From NCBI RefSeq assembly GCF_001045445.1, contig NZ_LFNF01000005.1:434001-498000 (forward strand): a stretch of 64,000 bases of DNA, written 5' to 3'. The translations under genes and the position numbers were made by a program. Positions within the stretch are counted from its first letter, which is position 1, and every line of letters begins with the position of its first letter. The stretch comes from Chryseobacterium sp. BLS98. Its GTDB lineage: Bacteria; Bacteroidota; Bacteroidia; Flavobacteriales; Weeksellaceae. Positions 43,557 through 53,031 of this stretch are shown here, piece by piece. The notes beneath the pieces were generated by a model. The model ran no database searches, had not been told where the DNA came from, and was given only the letters and a program-made list of their open reading frames with translations.

Positions 43557-44791
43557 TTCTTCTTTCTAAAAAATTTATAAAATAATCCTCCACCCATTAC
43601 ACATCTGGCTAATGACAAATTAATAGCAGCTCCCAAGACAGAGTAAAAATGAATCAGGGGATAGGCCAAAATAAAACCTAAAACAGAGGCAAACAAGGTA
43701 TTCGTCATGACTAATTTATCCTGGCGGTGAACAATAAAATAATTGAGCCCGAAAATATTATAGAGGGTATAACCGAACAATCCTATAGCCAGTATCAACA
43801 GTATCCAAAATGCATTTTCGTAGTTCACATTCAGATACCAGAAGATTAATTTATTAAAAACCAGCACTCCGATGATCATGATGCTTATAGTGATCAGCAT
43901 CATATTTTTATACCACTGGAAAGCATCTTTTTTGCGGTTTAAGAAAGGGAAGAACACACGGGAAAGGATTTCAATCAGGGTAACGATAAGATTCACTACC
44001 GTTAAAATAGCCTGATAGATTCCTACCAGCTTCGGCGTTCCTAAAATTCCCAGCAGGAAAGTACTCGTATTATTATACAGATTAGGCACAAACTGGTTGA
44101 TGAAAATCGGCGAGTTCGTTTTTATTGTTTTTATAATCAGTTTATAAGGCAGGAAAATGAATTTCAGCTTATATTTCTTTACCAGCACATATTGCCCCAC
44201 TAATCCAGCTCCTACATAACCTGCGCTTTGCAGCAGAGGATAGATCCAGAAGTCGCTTTCTTTTTTAATAAAAATGAAAACACACAGGGTAAAAAACAGC
44301 TTAATCCCCAGATTCAGATAGGTGATATAACGCATTTTTTCAATACCCTGGAAGAACCATTCCGGGAACAATACATAACCTAACAAAAGAAGGCTTGTAT
44401 AAAAATAAATTTCTTTATTTTCGTAAAAAGGTGGATACAGAAAGACTGCAATGGCAATAATAAGCCACGAAAGCAGCAGGAAAAGAGTTTTAATCGTTAA
44501 AACTTTACTGTAAATAATATTGAGCTTTTTCGGACTGTCCCGGTAAATAGCCACATCGCGGGTAGCCGTGATCCTGAAACTGAAATCCGTTAAAGCCGTA
44601 AAATAAGCAATAAGGGATGCTGAAAAAACAATAACTCCGTATTTTTCAAATCCTATTACCCTTAAAATATAAGGCAGGGTAACCAATGGCAGCAACATTC
44701 CTATTAACTGCAATGCAGATAACGAAACGAAGTTTTCCAACAGCGCCTTTTTGTCTTTAGTATTAAAAATCTTTTTTATCCTGTTCACCAT
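43553..44791 (-). CDS. wzx: Oligosaccharide flippase (Wzx, MATE/MOP superfamily)
   Basis: 412 residues with about 12 membrane segments. It opens with ALLENFVSLSALQLIGMLLPLVTLPYILRVIG, typical of Wzx, then FSFRITATRDVAIYRD and FPEWFFQGIEKMRYITY, a well-known Wzx phrase. It flips the undecaprenyl-linked repeat unit across the inner membrane. It overlaps neighbours on both sides by 1-4 nt in the operon. Confidence 0.93.
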   Translation of the reverse strand: MVNRIKKIFNTKDKKALLENFVSLSALQLIGMLLPLVTLPYILRVIGFEKYGVIVFSASLIAYFTALTDFSFRITATRDVAIYRDSPKKLNIIYSKVLTIKTLFLLLSWLIIAIAVFLYPPFYENKEIYFYTSLLLLGYVLFPEWFFQGIEKMRYITYLNLGIKLFFTLCVFIFIKKESDFWIYPLLQSAGYVGAGLVGQYVLVKKYKLKFIFLPYKLIIKTIKTNSPIFINQFVPNLYNNTSTFLLGILGTPKLVGIYQAILTVVNLIVTLIEILSRVFFPFLNRKKDAFQWYKNMMLITISIMIIGVLVFNKLIFWYLNVNYENAFWILLILAIGLFGYTLYNIFGLNYFIVHRQDKLVMTNTLFASVLGFILAYPLIHFYSVLGAAINLSLARCVMGGGLFYKFFRKKK

Positions 44792-45888
44792 TATTTCAAG
44801 GTAATCGTTTCGGTGTTATTTTTAAATCTTTGATCATAGCCGTTTGCATTCCTGGAAGTTGCCCCCAGTTTTCCAAAGTCCATTTTCACATTAACCTGGT
44901 GTGAAGCGCCCTTAAATGACCTGAATTTTGCGGTTGCGTTATTCTGTGATGAAAAGTTACTGACCGTTATATTTCCGTTCAGCTGAGGGAAGCCTGCATT
45001 AGGTTTATCCCTGGTCATCGCCAGTCCGAAGCCTATTTTGGATCCGTTATCTTTAAAATTGTTGATGGCTACTGAAATGGCCTTCTGCTGTTTGCCCACC
45101 ATATTTCCCGGAGAAATGATGAGGCCGTAGTTGCCGTTGTTTTCAGTTTCAATATTGTTAAGCTTAACATTTTTTACTTCGTAAGAATTGCTGTCCGGCT
45201 CAATGTCTATTCCGGCCTGAGGATTGGTTCCTGAGGTATTGGCAATGTAAGCGTTTTCCAATAGCAGGTTGACCACTCCTCCAATGGTTAATCCGTTTCT
45301 GCGGTTGTCTTTCAGGATGACATTCTTAATCGTTATATCTGAAGAATTAATGTTGTTCCTGCTTCCTATACAAATCCCGTCTCCCCAGTTGCTTTCGATA
45401 TAAGATCCGGTAATATTGATCTGGCTGGATGATAAGATATAAATCCCCATTCCCCATTCTCCGGTAGTTGACAAGTGTTTATGCTTGTCTCCGGTGATCG
45501 TGGGATAATAAATATCTACATTCTGGATGTTGAACAAATTAAGCATCCCGTTGCGGTCTTTGCTGTTAGGTTTCATAATCAGCTTCGAATTCTTCTGGAA
45601 AAGGATTTTCTGATTAGATTTTAAAGCAAGTCCGTTTTCATTGATAAGAACCGGAAAATCAGGCATGATAAGGGTAGAATTCTCACTAATCCCTTTCTGG
45701 ATATAGGAAGTATAATCCGTATCCCCTTTTTTAGAATACCCTGCCGGCAAATAAGCAGTCAGATCCTTTGCCTTTTGAAAATAGGTATTTTTAACTGTAT
45801 CGTATCCCGAAAAACGGTCTTTAACATAATATTGACAGCTTCCTAAAAAATATATCAGTACGAAAAATAATAAGATCGGCTTTTTCAT
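44791..45888 (-). CDS. Parallel beta-helix lipoprotein
   Basis: 365 residues. The lipoprotein signal ends at FLGSC (Cys18). The rest has the repeat rhythm of a right-handed beta-helix of the pectate-lyase type: IQNVDIYYPTITGD, GDGICIGSRNNINSSDITIKNVIL, NNGNYGLIISPGN and more. Between Wzx and Wzy in a capsule locus it could be a lyase, epimerase or binding protein for the polymer, on the outer membrane or in the periplasm. Catalytic residues cannot be assigned by eye. Start overlaps the Wzy stop by 4 nt. Confidence 0.8.
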   Translation of the reverse strand: MKKPILLFFVLIYFLGSCQYYVKDRFSGYDTVKNTYFQKAKDLTAYLPAGYSKKGDTDYTSYIQKGISENSTLIMPDFPVLINENGLALKSNQKILFQKNSKLIMKPNSKDRNGMLNLFNIQNVDIYYPTITGDKHKHLSTTGEWGMGIYILSSSQINITGSYIESNWGDGICIGSRNNINSSDITIKNVILKDNRRNGLTIGGVVNLLLENAYIANTSGTNPQAGIDIEPDSNSYEVKNVKLNNIETENNGNYGLIISPGNMVGKQQKAISVAINNFKDNGSKIGFGLAMTRDKPNAGFPQLNGNITVSNFSSQNNATAKFRSFKGASHQVNVKMDFGKLGATSRNANGYDQRFKNNTETITLK

Positions 45889-47264
45889 TTTGCTAGATTG
45901 AATTTGTTAATCATTGTAAAGAATGGTATAAACACAACTAAGTTGATAAATAACGTAGCGGAAAGGGAACCAATATTAATCATCATCGCCGTCGAACAAC
46001 CAAAGGCTAGAATGATGTATAAGAAAAATAAAACCGGTGAATTTGTGCTATAAGCTTTTGTCTCGAATCTAAAGGCCAGGACAGTTAAAACAAAGATATA
46101 AATGTAAAAGAAATACATTGAAAAATGATAAAGTCCTGCCACAGAAACCGGCACAATCTGATCCCTGGAACGTCCTGCTCCGTAGATATGATTATTAAAC
46201 TTAATATTCGTCTTATAATTATCATTTGAAAACTTCGACAGTACAGGTATATTCTGCGTAATATCGGATATGAAATAATAATATTTGTCAAAAGGATTCA
46301 CCTGGTTCTTTTGATAGGAATCGTATCCTATAGCATAGTTGGCCACTCCTCCAAAATAAGCATTCAGCTGATGGAGCTTAAAAAAGCCTCCCACATCAGC
46401 ACTTTTTGCATTGCTGGAAAATTTAGCAAGTGATGCTACTACTAAAATAAGTACGAAGAAAGAAGAGGTATAGGTAACTATCTTCCTCCTGTAAGCCGGG
46501 TAAAAATAAATAAGTAACAGGATCAAAGGAAAAGAAGCATACACAATACTGAAGCGGCTGATCCCGATAATTATGGTCGCGTTAATCAATACAATCAGTA
46601 TCGAAAGCATTAGCTTTGCACCCTGCTTTATCTTAAATGAATTGATTAAGGAAAAGATAAAAAGAACAATATATGCCCTCATCACCGGGAACATAATACT
46701 GACTAAAGGAGAAACACTTTCCAGATCCCCGGAAACTTTAAGCTTTAAATAGGTAGCAATATCCCATACAAAACTTAATTTATGCAGGAAACTCCTGTTG
46801 GTTGCTATAATTAAGATAAACAGAAAGAAAAGGCCGGTGGTAACAGTATTTAAAGGTAAAAAATCCAATTTTCCTTTCTGCGGCTTCGGTTCTTTTGATA
46901 AAGTACAGATATGATAGGCAATCAGTATAAACAACAGCTCAATCAGCATCATAGAAACTGCATAAGCCTCATTAACCGTTGTGCTGCCGAATTTTAATTT
47001 GTCTCCGGTGATAAAAAGAAAAGGAATCACCACATACCGTATAATCTGCTGAATGGTAATGATCCAGAAAATAAAATAGGATTTGAGCTTTACAAATATG
47101 TTTGAAATAAATAAAGTGAAAAAGCCTAAACCTATGGGTAAAAAATAAACATCCTGATAGGAAGTATTACTGATCTTCCCATAGATAAAGAAACCTATAG
47201 AGAAAAACAAAAAACTTAAAGTGAATAAAACTAATTTATATGATTTATTTACCTCCATGCTCAA
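45885..47264 (-). CDS. wzy: O-antigen/capsule polymerase (Wzy-like)
   Basis: 459 residues with about 11 hydrophobic segments and a longer periplasmic loop (about residues 275-370: AYFGGVANYAIGYDSYQKN...), the topology of Wzy polymerases. The sequence is not conserved, as usual for the family. It is identified by topology and position between Wzc/Wza and Wzx genes. It links repeat units on the periplasmic side in a Wzx/Wzy system. Confidence 0.82.
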   Translation of the reverse strand: MSMEVNKSYKLVLFTLSFLFFSIGFFIYGKISNTSYQDVYFLPIGLGFFTLFISNIFVKLKSYFIFWIITIQQIIRYVVIPFLFITGDKLKFGSTTVNEAYAVSMMLIELLFILIAYHICTLSKEPKPQKGKLDFLPLNTVTTGLFFLFILIIATNRSFLHKLSFVWDIATYLKLKVSGDLESVSPLVSIMFPVMRAYIVLFIFSLINSFKIKQGAKLMLSILIVLINATIIIGISRFSIVYASFPLILLLIYFYPAYRRKIVTYTSSFFVLILVVASLAKFSSNAKSADVGGFFKLHQLNAYFGGVANYAIGYDSYQKNQVNPFDKYYYFISDITQNIPVLSKFSNDNYKTNIKFNNHIYGAGRSRDQIVPVSVAGLYHFSMYFFYIYIFVLTVLAFRFETKAYSTNSPVLFFLYIILAFGCSTAMMINIGSLSATLFINLVVFIPFFTMINKFNLAK

Positions 47265-47383
47265 TAGGCTGCTTACTTCTCAGTTTAAATAAATAGTATA
47301 ATACGGTACAAACATTCTAAAACGAAACAAGTCCGGAAAAGCCGGAAAAAAAAGCAATCTGCCCTTCTCCCGGCTTTATTATA

Positions 47384-48676
47384 TTACAGTCTGGAATCAC
47401 ATTCTTCCAAAACTCCCTTTACATCATAAATGATCCCTTCTTCCTTTAAATAATGACTCAGGTCCATATCCATAAATTCTTTGTGAGCAACCGTAAGGAT
47501 AATGGCATCAAACTTTTCGTCCGGAATTTCGTTAACGACATTAAGACCGTACTCATGTTTTACCTCTTCAGGTTTTGCCCATGGATCAAATGTAGTCACG
47601 TGTAAAGCATAGTCCTCAAGACCGTGAATCACGTCTACCGCTTTGGTATTCCTTACATCAGGACAGTTTTCTTTAAACGTAATTCCTAAGTTTAAAACTC
47701 TCGCCCCGTTAATCGTGATTTTCTTCTTGATCATGGTTTTTACCAGCTGGGAAGCCACATACTGCCCCATAGAATCGTTAAGACGGCGTCCTGCCAGTAT
47801 AATTTCAGGGTGATACCCGTTTTCCTGGGCTTTCTGTGCCAGGTAATAAGGATCTACACCAATACAATGCCCGCCTACAAGCCCCGGTTTGAAAGGTAAA
47901 AAGTTCCACTTCGTTCCTGCAGCTTCCAATACCGCATGGGTATCGATATCCAAAAGATTGAAAATTTTTGCCAGCTCATTGACAAAAGCAATATTAATAT
48001 CTCTTTGTGAGTTTTCAATAACCTTGGCAGCCTCCGCAACCTTGATTGTCGGAGCCAAATGGGTTCCGGCAATGATCACAGATTTATACAGGTTGTTGAC
48101 AATCTCTCCTATTTCCGGTGTAGAACCCGAAGTAACCTTCAGGATTTTCTCTACCGTATGCTCTTTATCTCCGGGGTTGATACGTTCCGGCGAATATCCT
48201 GCAAAAAAGTCCTCATTGAATTTCAACCCTGAAACTTTTTCCAGGACAGGAATACATTCTTCTTCGGTAACGCCCGGATATACAGTGGATTCATAAATCA
48301 CAATATCTCCTTTGGACAATACTTTAGCTACAGTTTCCGAGGATTTATATAATGGAGTCAGGTCAGGGCGGTTATGCTTGTCTACCGGAGTAGGAACCGT
48401 AACAATGTAAATATTTGCATCCTGAATATCCCTGATATCTGCCGAACAGTACAACCCTTTCTCAGAGGCCTGATTAAAAGGATTTTCCTGCTTTAATACA
48501 GCTTTTAATATCTCATTTTCCACTTCCAGAGTATTATCTACCCCTTTATTCAGCTCCTCAATTCTTCCCTGGTTGATATCGAAACCTACCACCGGATATT
48601 GGGTTGCAAATAATCGTGCTAAAGGCAGACCTACGTATCCTAAACCGATAACGGCAATTTTATATTGTTTTTCCAC
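47384..48676 (-). CDS. UDP-N-acetylhexosamine 6-dehydrogenase (WbpO/TviB/WecC type)
   Basis: 430 residues. The NAD motif GLGYVGLPLA is at residues 11-20, the catalytic Cys271 lies in LVGGHCIGVDPYYL, and Lys212 (APTIKVAEAAKVIENSQRD) plus the C-terminal UDP-binding domain follow. With the adjacent 4-epimerase it is predicted to convert UDP-GalNAc to UDP-GalNAcA, as in the Vi-antigen pathway (TviB/TviC). UDP-ManNAcA or UDP-GlcNAcA is possible. The gene is separated from Wzy by 119 nt. Confidence 0.92.
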   Translation of the reverse strand: MEKQYKIAVIGLGYVGLPLARLFATQYPVVGFDINQGRIEELNKGVDNTLEVENEILKAVLKQENPFNQASEKGLYCSADIRDIQDANIYIVTVPTPVDKHNRPDLTPLYKSSETVAKVLSKGDIVIYESTVYPGVTEEECIPVLEKVSGLKFNEDFFAGYSPERINPGDKEHTVEKILKVTSGSTPEIGEIVNNLYKSVIIAGTHLAPTIKVAEAAKVIENSQRDINIAFVNELAKIFNLLDIDTHAVLEAAGTKWNFLPFKPGLVGGHCIGVDPYYLAQKAQENGYHPEIILAGRRLNDSMGQYVASQLVKTMIKKKITINGARVLNLGITFKENCPDVRNTKAVDVIHGLEDYALHVTTFDPWAKPEEVKHEYGLNVVNEIPDEKFDAIILTVAHKEFMDMDLSHYLKEEGIIYDVKGVLEECDSRL

Positions 48677-48697
48677 AAAAAGTCTATTTAAACTTGT

Positions 48698-49666
48698 TTA
48701 TTTTAAATTTTCCCAATACCAGCTGATGGCTTCTTTCAAACCTTTTTCTATGGTATGGGTTGGCTTATATCCTAATAATTTTTCTGCTTTTTCCACGGAT
48801 GCCAGGGAGTGCGGGATGTCGCCTACACGGTTGGGTCCGTAAATGACTTCAACATCTGCAATTTTCTCATCGAATTCGCTCAAATATTTCTTAAGGTATC
48901 CGATCAGGCTGTTCAGAGTTGTACGGTCTCCTACGGCTGTATTATAAACCGTATTCACTGCTTCAGGATTCTCTGTCAGCATCGCTAGCTCATTCATCTG
49001 AATCACATTATCGATATAGGTAAAATCACGTGAATAGTCTCCCGTTCCGTTAATTGTAGGAGATTCATGGTTGATCAGTTGTTTTACGAACAAAGGAATC
49101 ACAGCAGCGTAAGCTCCGTTCGGATCCTGTCTTCGTCCAAAAACATTGAAATATCTCAGACCAATACATTCCATTCCGTAGGTTTTCCCGAATACATCAG
49201 CATACAGCTCATTCACATATTTGGTAATGGCATATGGTGATAACGGCTTTCCTATTACATCCTCCACTTTAGGTAATGATGCCGAGTCTCCATAGGTAGA
49301 AGATGAAGCTGCATATACAAACCGTTTTACTTTGGCATCACGTGCAGCAATCAGCATATTCAAGAATCCGGAAACATTCACGTCGTTACTGGTAGCAGGA
49401 TCTTTAATAGATCTCGGAACCGAACCTAAAGCTGCCTGGTGTAAAACATAATCTACATTTTCCACTGCTTTATGACAAACTTCCAAATCACGGATATCCC
49501 CTTCAATGAGCTTATAGTTCGAATTCTCCATAAAAGGCTCAATATTATGGCGGTGTCCTGTTGCAAAATTGTCCAGGCAAACAACATAATGTCCTTTATT
49601 TAGAAAATACTCCGTTAAGTTAGAGCCGATAAAGCCCGCTCCGCCTGTAATTAAAATTTTATGCAT
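48698..49666 (-). CDS. UDP-GlcNAc 4-epimerase (WbpP/TviC-like SDR)
   Basis: 322 residues. Extended SDR with GGAGFIGSN (residues 8-16), Tyr145/Lys149 in SPYAITKY, and HQAALGSVPRSI, a phrase typical of the WbpP branch acting on N-acetylated UDP-hexosamines. It converts UDP-GlcNAc to UDP-GalNAc, or the uronic forms. It lies 21 nt upstream of the dehydrogenase gene and 2 nt downstream of Wzc. Confidence 0.93.
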   Translation of the reverse strand: MHKILITGGAGFIGSNLTEYFLNKGHYVVCLDNFATGHRHNIEPFMENSNYKLIEGDIRDLEVCHKAVENVDYVLHQAALGSVPRSIKDPATSNDVNVSGFLNMLIAARDAKVKRFVYAASSSTYGDSASLPKVEDVIGKPLSPYAITKYVNELYADVFGKTYGMECIGLRYFNVFGRRQDPNGAYAAVIPLFVKQLINHESPTINGTGDYSRDFTYIDNVIQMNELAMLTENPEAVNTVYNTAVGDRTTLNSLIGYLKKYLSEFDEKIADVEVIYGPNRVGDIPHSLASVEKAEKLLGYKPTHTIEKGLKEAISWYWENLK

Positions 49667-49668
49667 TT

Positions 49669-52005
49669 CTATGATTTAAAAATTTTCTTCCACCAGCTAT
49701 TTTTATCCTTGGTCTGGCTGTAGCCATAGCCATAGCTATAATTGTATCCATATCCTCCTGCACGCCTTGAAACATCATTAATGACAAAGGATACATTAGA
49801 AAGCTTAGAATCTCTTACCAGATCGTTGGCAAAATCTATCAGTATATTTTTTGATATTCCTGATCTTACTACGTATAATGTTGCGTCTGCCGTATCTGCA
49901 ATGCTCAGTGTATCTGAAACCAGCATCAGCGGTGCAGAGTCAATAATAATATAAGCATATCTGGATGACATCTGCTCAATAAGCTTTTGGTAGCGGCCGT
50001 TAGAAAGCAGCTCCTGTGGATTCGGAGGAATAGCTCCGGCGTAGATAACGTCACATGAAGGATTGGTGGTTGAAGTGTGAACAAGATCTTCCACATTCAC
50101 CGAATCATCATATAAAAACTCTGTAAGACCTTTTCTTTTTACCGGCTCACTGTCGTATCTCTGGATCTGAGGATTACGGATATCCGAACCAATCAGAAGG
50201 GCTCTTCCGTTTTTATTCGCTATGGTAAGGGCAAGATTAACGGATACCAGGGTTTTCCCCTCTCCTTTTACAGAAGAAGTTACCATGATCACTTTAGCTG
50301 ATTCTTTTGCCGGCAAAACAAATTTAAGGTTGGAAACCAGAACCCTGAATGCTTCCGCCAGTTCTGAAAAGTCGTTTTTCTGCACCAGGTGGTTTTCACT
50401 GTCTTTAAGTGACGGAATATCCACCAATACGCCCAGTCGGGAACGTTCTTTGATATCATCCCTGCTGTAGATTTTATCATCCAAAAGGAATAACAGATAA
50501 AAAATGGCAAAAGGAATTAAAATTCCAAGGAAAAAAGCACCGGGAAAAATAATATCTTTTTTAGGAGATACTACTGCATCTTCTGTAAATGCCGGGTTAA
50601 CAATTTTCGCTTTCGGAACATCTACAGACAGATTAATTGCATTTTCCTCTCTTTTCTGAAGAAGAAATAAGAAGAGCTGTTCTTTAAGATTCTGCTGACG
50701 TTCAATTCCCCTGTATACTTTAGATTGTCCGGGAACTTTTTCTATAACGTTATTATTTGTTGTGATTTGGTTCTGAAGCTGGGAGATCCCAGTCTGTACG
50801 GTTTGTTTCTGCTCACGGATATTGTCACGGATCACATCCTTTAGAGAAGCAATTTCCCTGTTCATTTCTATGACAGCCGGGTTTTCATTCGTAGCCTGCT
50901 TCAATGTTTTGTTTCTGCTGATAATAAGTAAATTATACTGAGAAATGGTTTGTTCCAGCGAAGGATTCAGCCCAAGGTTTGAAGGCATTAGCTGGTTGTT
51001 GCTTTTAGAAGCTTCCGCCGACAGTGAATTGAGAAGATCCAGCTGAGCCTGCTGCTGAAGAAGCGCTTTGGTATTTTCGCTGGTATTCTGTAATGCCAGT
51101 TCTGCCTGGGCCTGTAAATCGACAATACGGTTGCGGTTCTGGAAATCTTCTTTCTGGTTTTCCACTCCGGAAAGATCTTTGGTGATCACTTCCAGTCTTT
51201 TGTCAATAAATTCCTGGGTATTCTGAGCCTGTAAATTTTTATCTCTCTGCCCGTCCAGGTTATATTGTTTGGTAACTTCGTTAAGAATGGCTTCGGATTT
51301 TTCAGGAAGAGTACCTATCAGGCTGATGTCCATTAGCATAGCCTTTTCATCCGGTAAATTGACCTGAATTGTTTTTTCAAGCTTTTTTACTTTCTCAATA
51401 GGATTCCAGAAGATAATTTTATATTCCGATTTTGCAGCAATTGGAGAGTTTCTCTGAAGAATAACTGTTCCAAAATCCAGCTGTACAGGAACATTGAATT
51501 TCCCTGTGAATTCCTTTTTTTTATCATTTTCAAGGGTAAACTGGTCTCCCTTTATTTCTGTAATAGAATAAGCGGCTGATACAAACTTTTCTTTGGTATA
51601 GGTTAATATCTTTGCCGTAATAGGTATTTTGGAAAATAACTGTGAATCTTTAATCTCCCCCGCACTGTAGTACTCTACATTAAGGTTAAGGTTTTTCACC
51701 ACCTGCATAAGTATGGGTCTGGAATTCACAACAGCCGCCTCACTTTTAAGCTCATCTGAATTGCCCAGGCCTATTCCCAGGTTATCAAGATCTGCTAACG
51801 CTGAAGAAAGGTCGTTTTGTTTTTTATCAAATTTAAGAGTGGTTTTGGACTGGTATTTAGGCACACTATACCTCAGATAGATATAAGCACCTGATAAAAA
51901 GATCAAAATAGAGGCAATAAACCACGGCCATTTGTAGAGGTATTTGGAAATGGTTTTTCTGATGTTCAATTTTTCCTCTTTAGCCTGAAATTCTGTCTGC
52001 TGCAT
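49669..52005 (-). CDS. wzc: Polysaccharide co-polymerase with tyrosine autokinase (Wzc-like)
   Basis: 778 residues. N-terminal Wzz domain with a first membrane helix near residue 30, periplasmic coiled-coil arm (about 230-420) and second helix near 495. The C-terminal BY-kinase has Walker A VKGEGKT (579-585), the extended Walker A' ALLIGSDIRNPQ and Walker B IIIDSAPL. A Tyr cluster GYGYNYSYGYGY at about residues 751-762 has six tyrosines for autophosphorylation. It controls polymer length and export with Wza. No matching tyrosine phosphatase gene lies in this window. Confidence 0.94.
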   Translation of the reverse strand: MQQTEFQAKEEKLNIRKTISKYLYKWPWFIASILIFLSGAYIYLRYSVPKYQSKTTLKFDKKQNDLSSALADLDNLGIGLGNSDELKSEAAVVNSRPILMQVVKNLNLNVEYYSAGEIKDSQLFSKIPITAKILTYTKEKFVSAAYSITEIKGDQFTLENDKKKEFTGKFNVPVQLDFGTVILQRNSPIAAKSEYKIIFWNPIEKVKKLEKTIQVNLPDEKAMLMDISLIGTLPEKSEAILNEVTKQYNLDGQRDKNLQAQNTQEFIDKRLEVITKDLSGVENQKEDFQNRNRIVDLQAQAELALQNTSENTKALLQQQAQLDLLNSLSAEASKSNNQLMPSNLGLNPSLEQTISQYNLLIISRNKTLKQATNENPAVIEMNREIASLKDVIRDNIREQKQTVQTGISQLQNQITTNNNVIEKVPGQSKVYRGIERQQNLKEQLFLFLLQKREENAINLSVDVPKAKIVNPAFTEDAVVSPKKDIIFPGAFFLGILIPFAIFYLLFLLDDKIYSRDDIKERSRLGVLVDIPSLKDSENHLVQKNDFSELAEAFRVLVSNLKFVLPAKESAKVIMVTSSVKGEGKTLVSVNLALTIANKNGRALLIGSDIRNPQIQRYDSEPVKRKGLTEFLYDDSVNVEDLVHTSTTNPSCDVIYAGAIPPNPQELLSNGRYQKLIEQMSSRYAYIIIDSAPLMLVSDTLSIADTADATLYVVRSGISKNILIDFANDLVRDSKLSNVSFVINDVSRRAGGYGYNYSYGYGYSQTKDKNSWWKKIFKS

Positions 52006-52008
52006 ATT

Positions 52009-52800
52009 TTATCGTCTTGTTAAAGCAATAATAAGTGTACCTGCCGTCAGCAAGGCACCGATAATCTGGAACGTAAGCGCCCTGTTCGGGTTGGAATTCG
52101 CCTGCACCTGCTTATTTTTATCCGGCTGAACATACAATATGTCGTTTTGCTTCATATAGTAGTACGGTGAGCTTACGATGTCCGACCTGGTAAGGTCAAT
52201 ATTGACTACCTGATCTGCTCCGTCATCTCCGGTCCTGATAAGCTTCACGTTGGTACGGTCCCCAAAATCCGTCATATCCCCTGCAAGGCCAAGTGCCTGG
52301 AAAACATTAACCTTTTGGGAAACACTTACTTTCTGACCCGGCTCCTTTACTTCACCCAAAACACTTACATTGAAATTTTTCAGGCTGATGGACACCATAG
52401 GATCTGTAAGATATCTTTTAAGACGGGTTTCCAGCTCCTGCTTAAGCTGTACCTGTGTCATTCCTTTGGTATATACATTTCCCAATACCGGGAAAGATAT
52501 GTATCCTTCTTCATTCACCAGATATTCACTTGGCTGTACATACTGGTTGATTCCCGTATTGGTATCACTTCCTACCTTATTTGTTGTATTAAGGTTGAAG
52601 GGCTTTACTGCAATTTCGTCAAGTGCAGAAACCAGGATAAGGAGAACATCTCCCTCCTGAATATGTAAACCCTGAAACTTTGCCCTGGACACTTCCTCTT
52701 CCATATTATTCTTCGACATGTATACCATATTCTGCTTGGGCTTACACGATAGTAAAATAACCGAAAACAGTATCAGATACGTAATAATAGTTTTATTCAT
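52009..52800 (-). CDS. wza: Polysaccharide export lipoprotein (Wza-like)
   Basis: 263 residues. The lipoprotein signal ends at ILLSC (Cys19). A polysaccharide export (Poly_export) domain follows (QGLHIQEGDVLLILVSALDE) then SLBB-type strands (FNVSVLGEVKEPGQKVSVSQ). A C-terminal hydrophobic helix (FQIIGALLTAGTLIIAL) spans a membrane, as in flavobacterial Wza proteins. It forms the outer-membrane exit pore with Wzc, 3 nt away. Confidence 0.93.
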   Translation of the reverse strand: MNKTIITYLILFSVILLSCKPKQNMVYMSKNNMEEEVSRAKFQGLHIQEGDVLLILVSALDEIAVKPFNLNTTNKVGSDTNTGINQYVQPSEYLVNEEGYISFPVLGNVYTKGMTQVQLKQELETRLKRYLTDPMVSISLKNFNVSVLGEVKEPGQKVSVSQKVNVFQALGLAGDMTDFGDRTNVKLIRTGDDGADQVVNIDLTRSDIVSSPYYYMKQNDILYVQPDKNKQVQANSNPNRALTFQIIGALLTAGTLIIALTRR

Positions 52801-53031
52801 ATGTTTTTTTAATCTATTGTTTTAACGCTCAGCTTATTAGATTTTATCATATATGGAGCGTACTACGAATATTTTTATTTATTATCTAAATTTCACTTAT
52901 ACGTGAAAATCTATAACGTGCTCTATTATTTTAAGATTAATTCTTTTCGCAGCAATTTTCGTTCCGATTGAAATAAATTAGCAAAAATATTTAATTATTT
53001 TTATTTCTTTTTTTACATAATTAAAACTATG

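Noticed and set aside
52801..53031. Possible transcription antiterminator element or JUMPstart-like sequence before wza
   Set aside because: No GGCGGTAGC-like ops sequence and no UpxY/RfaH-type gene visible; only A+T-rich DNA and a weak TATTTTTG (52989-52982).
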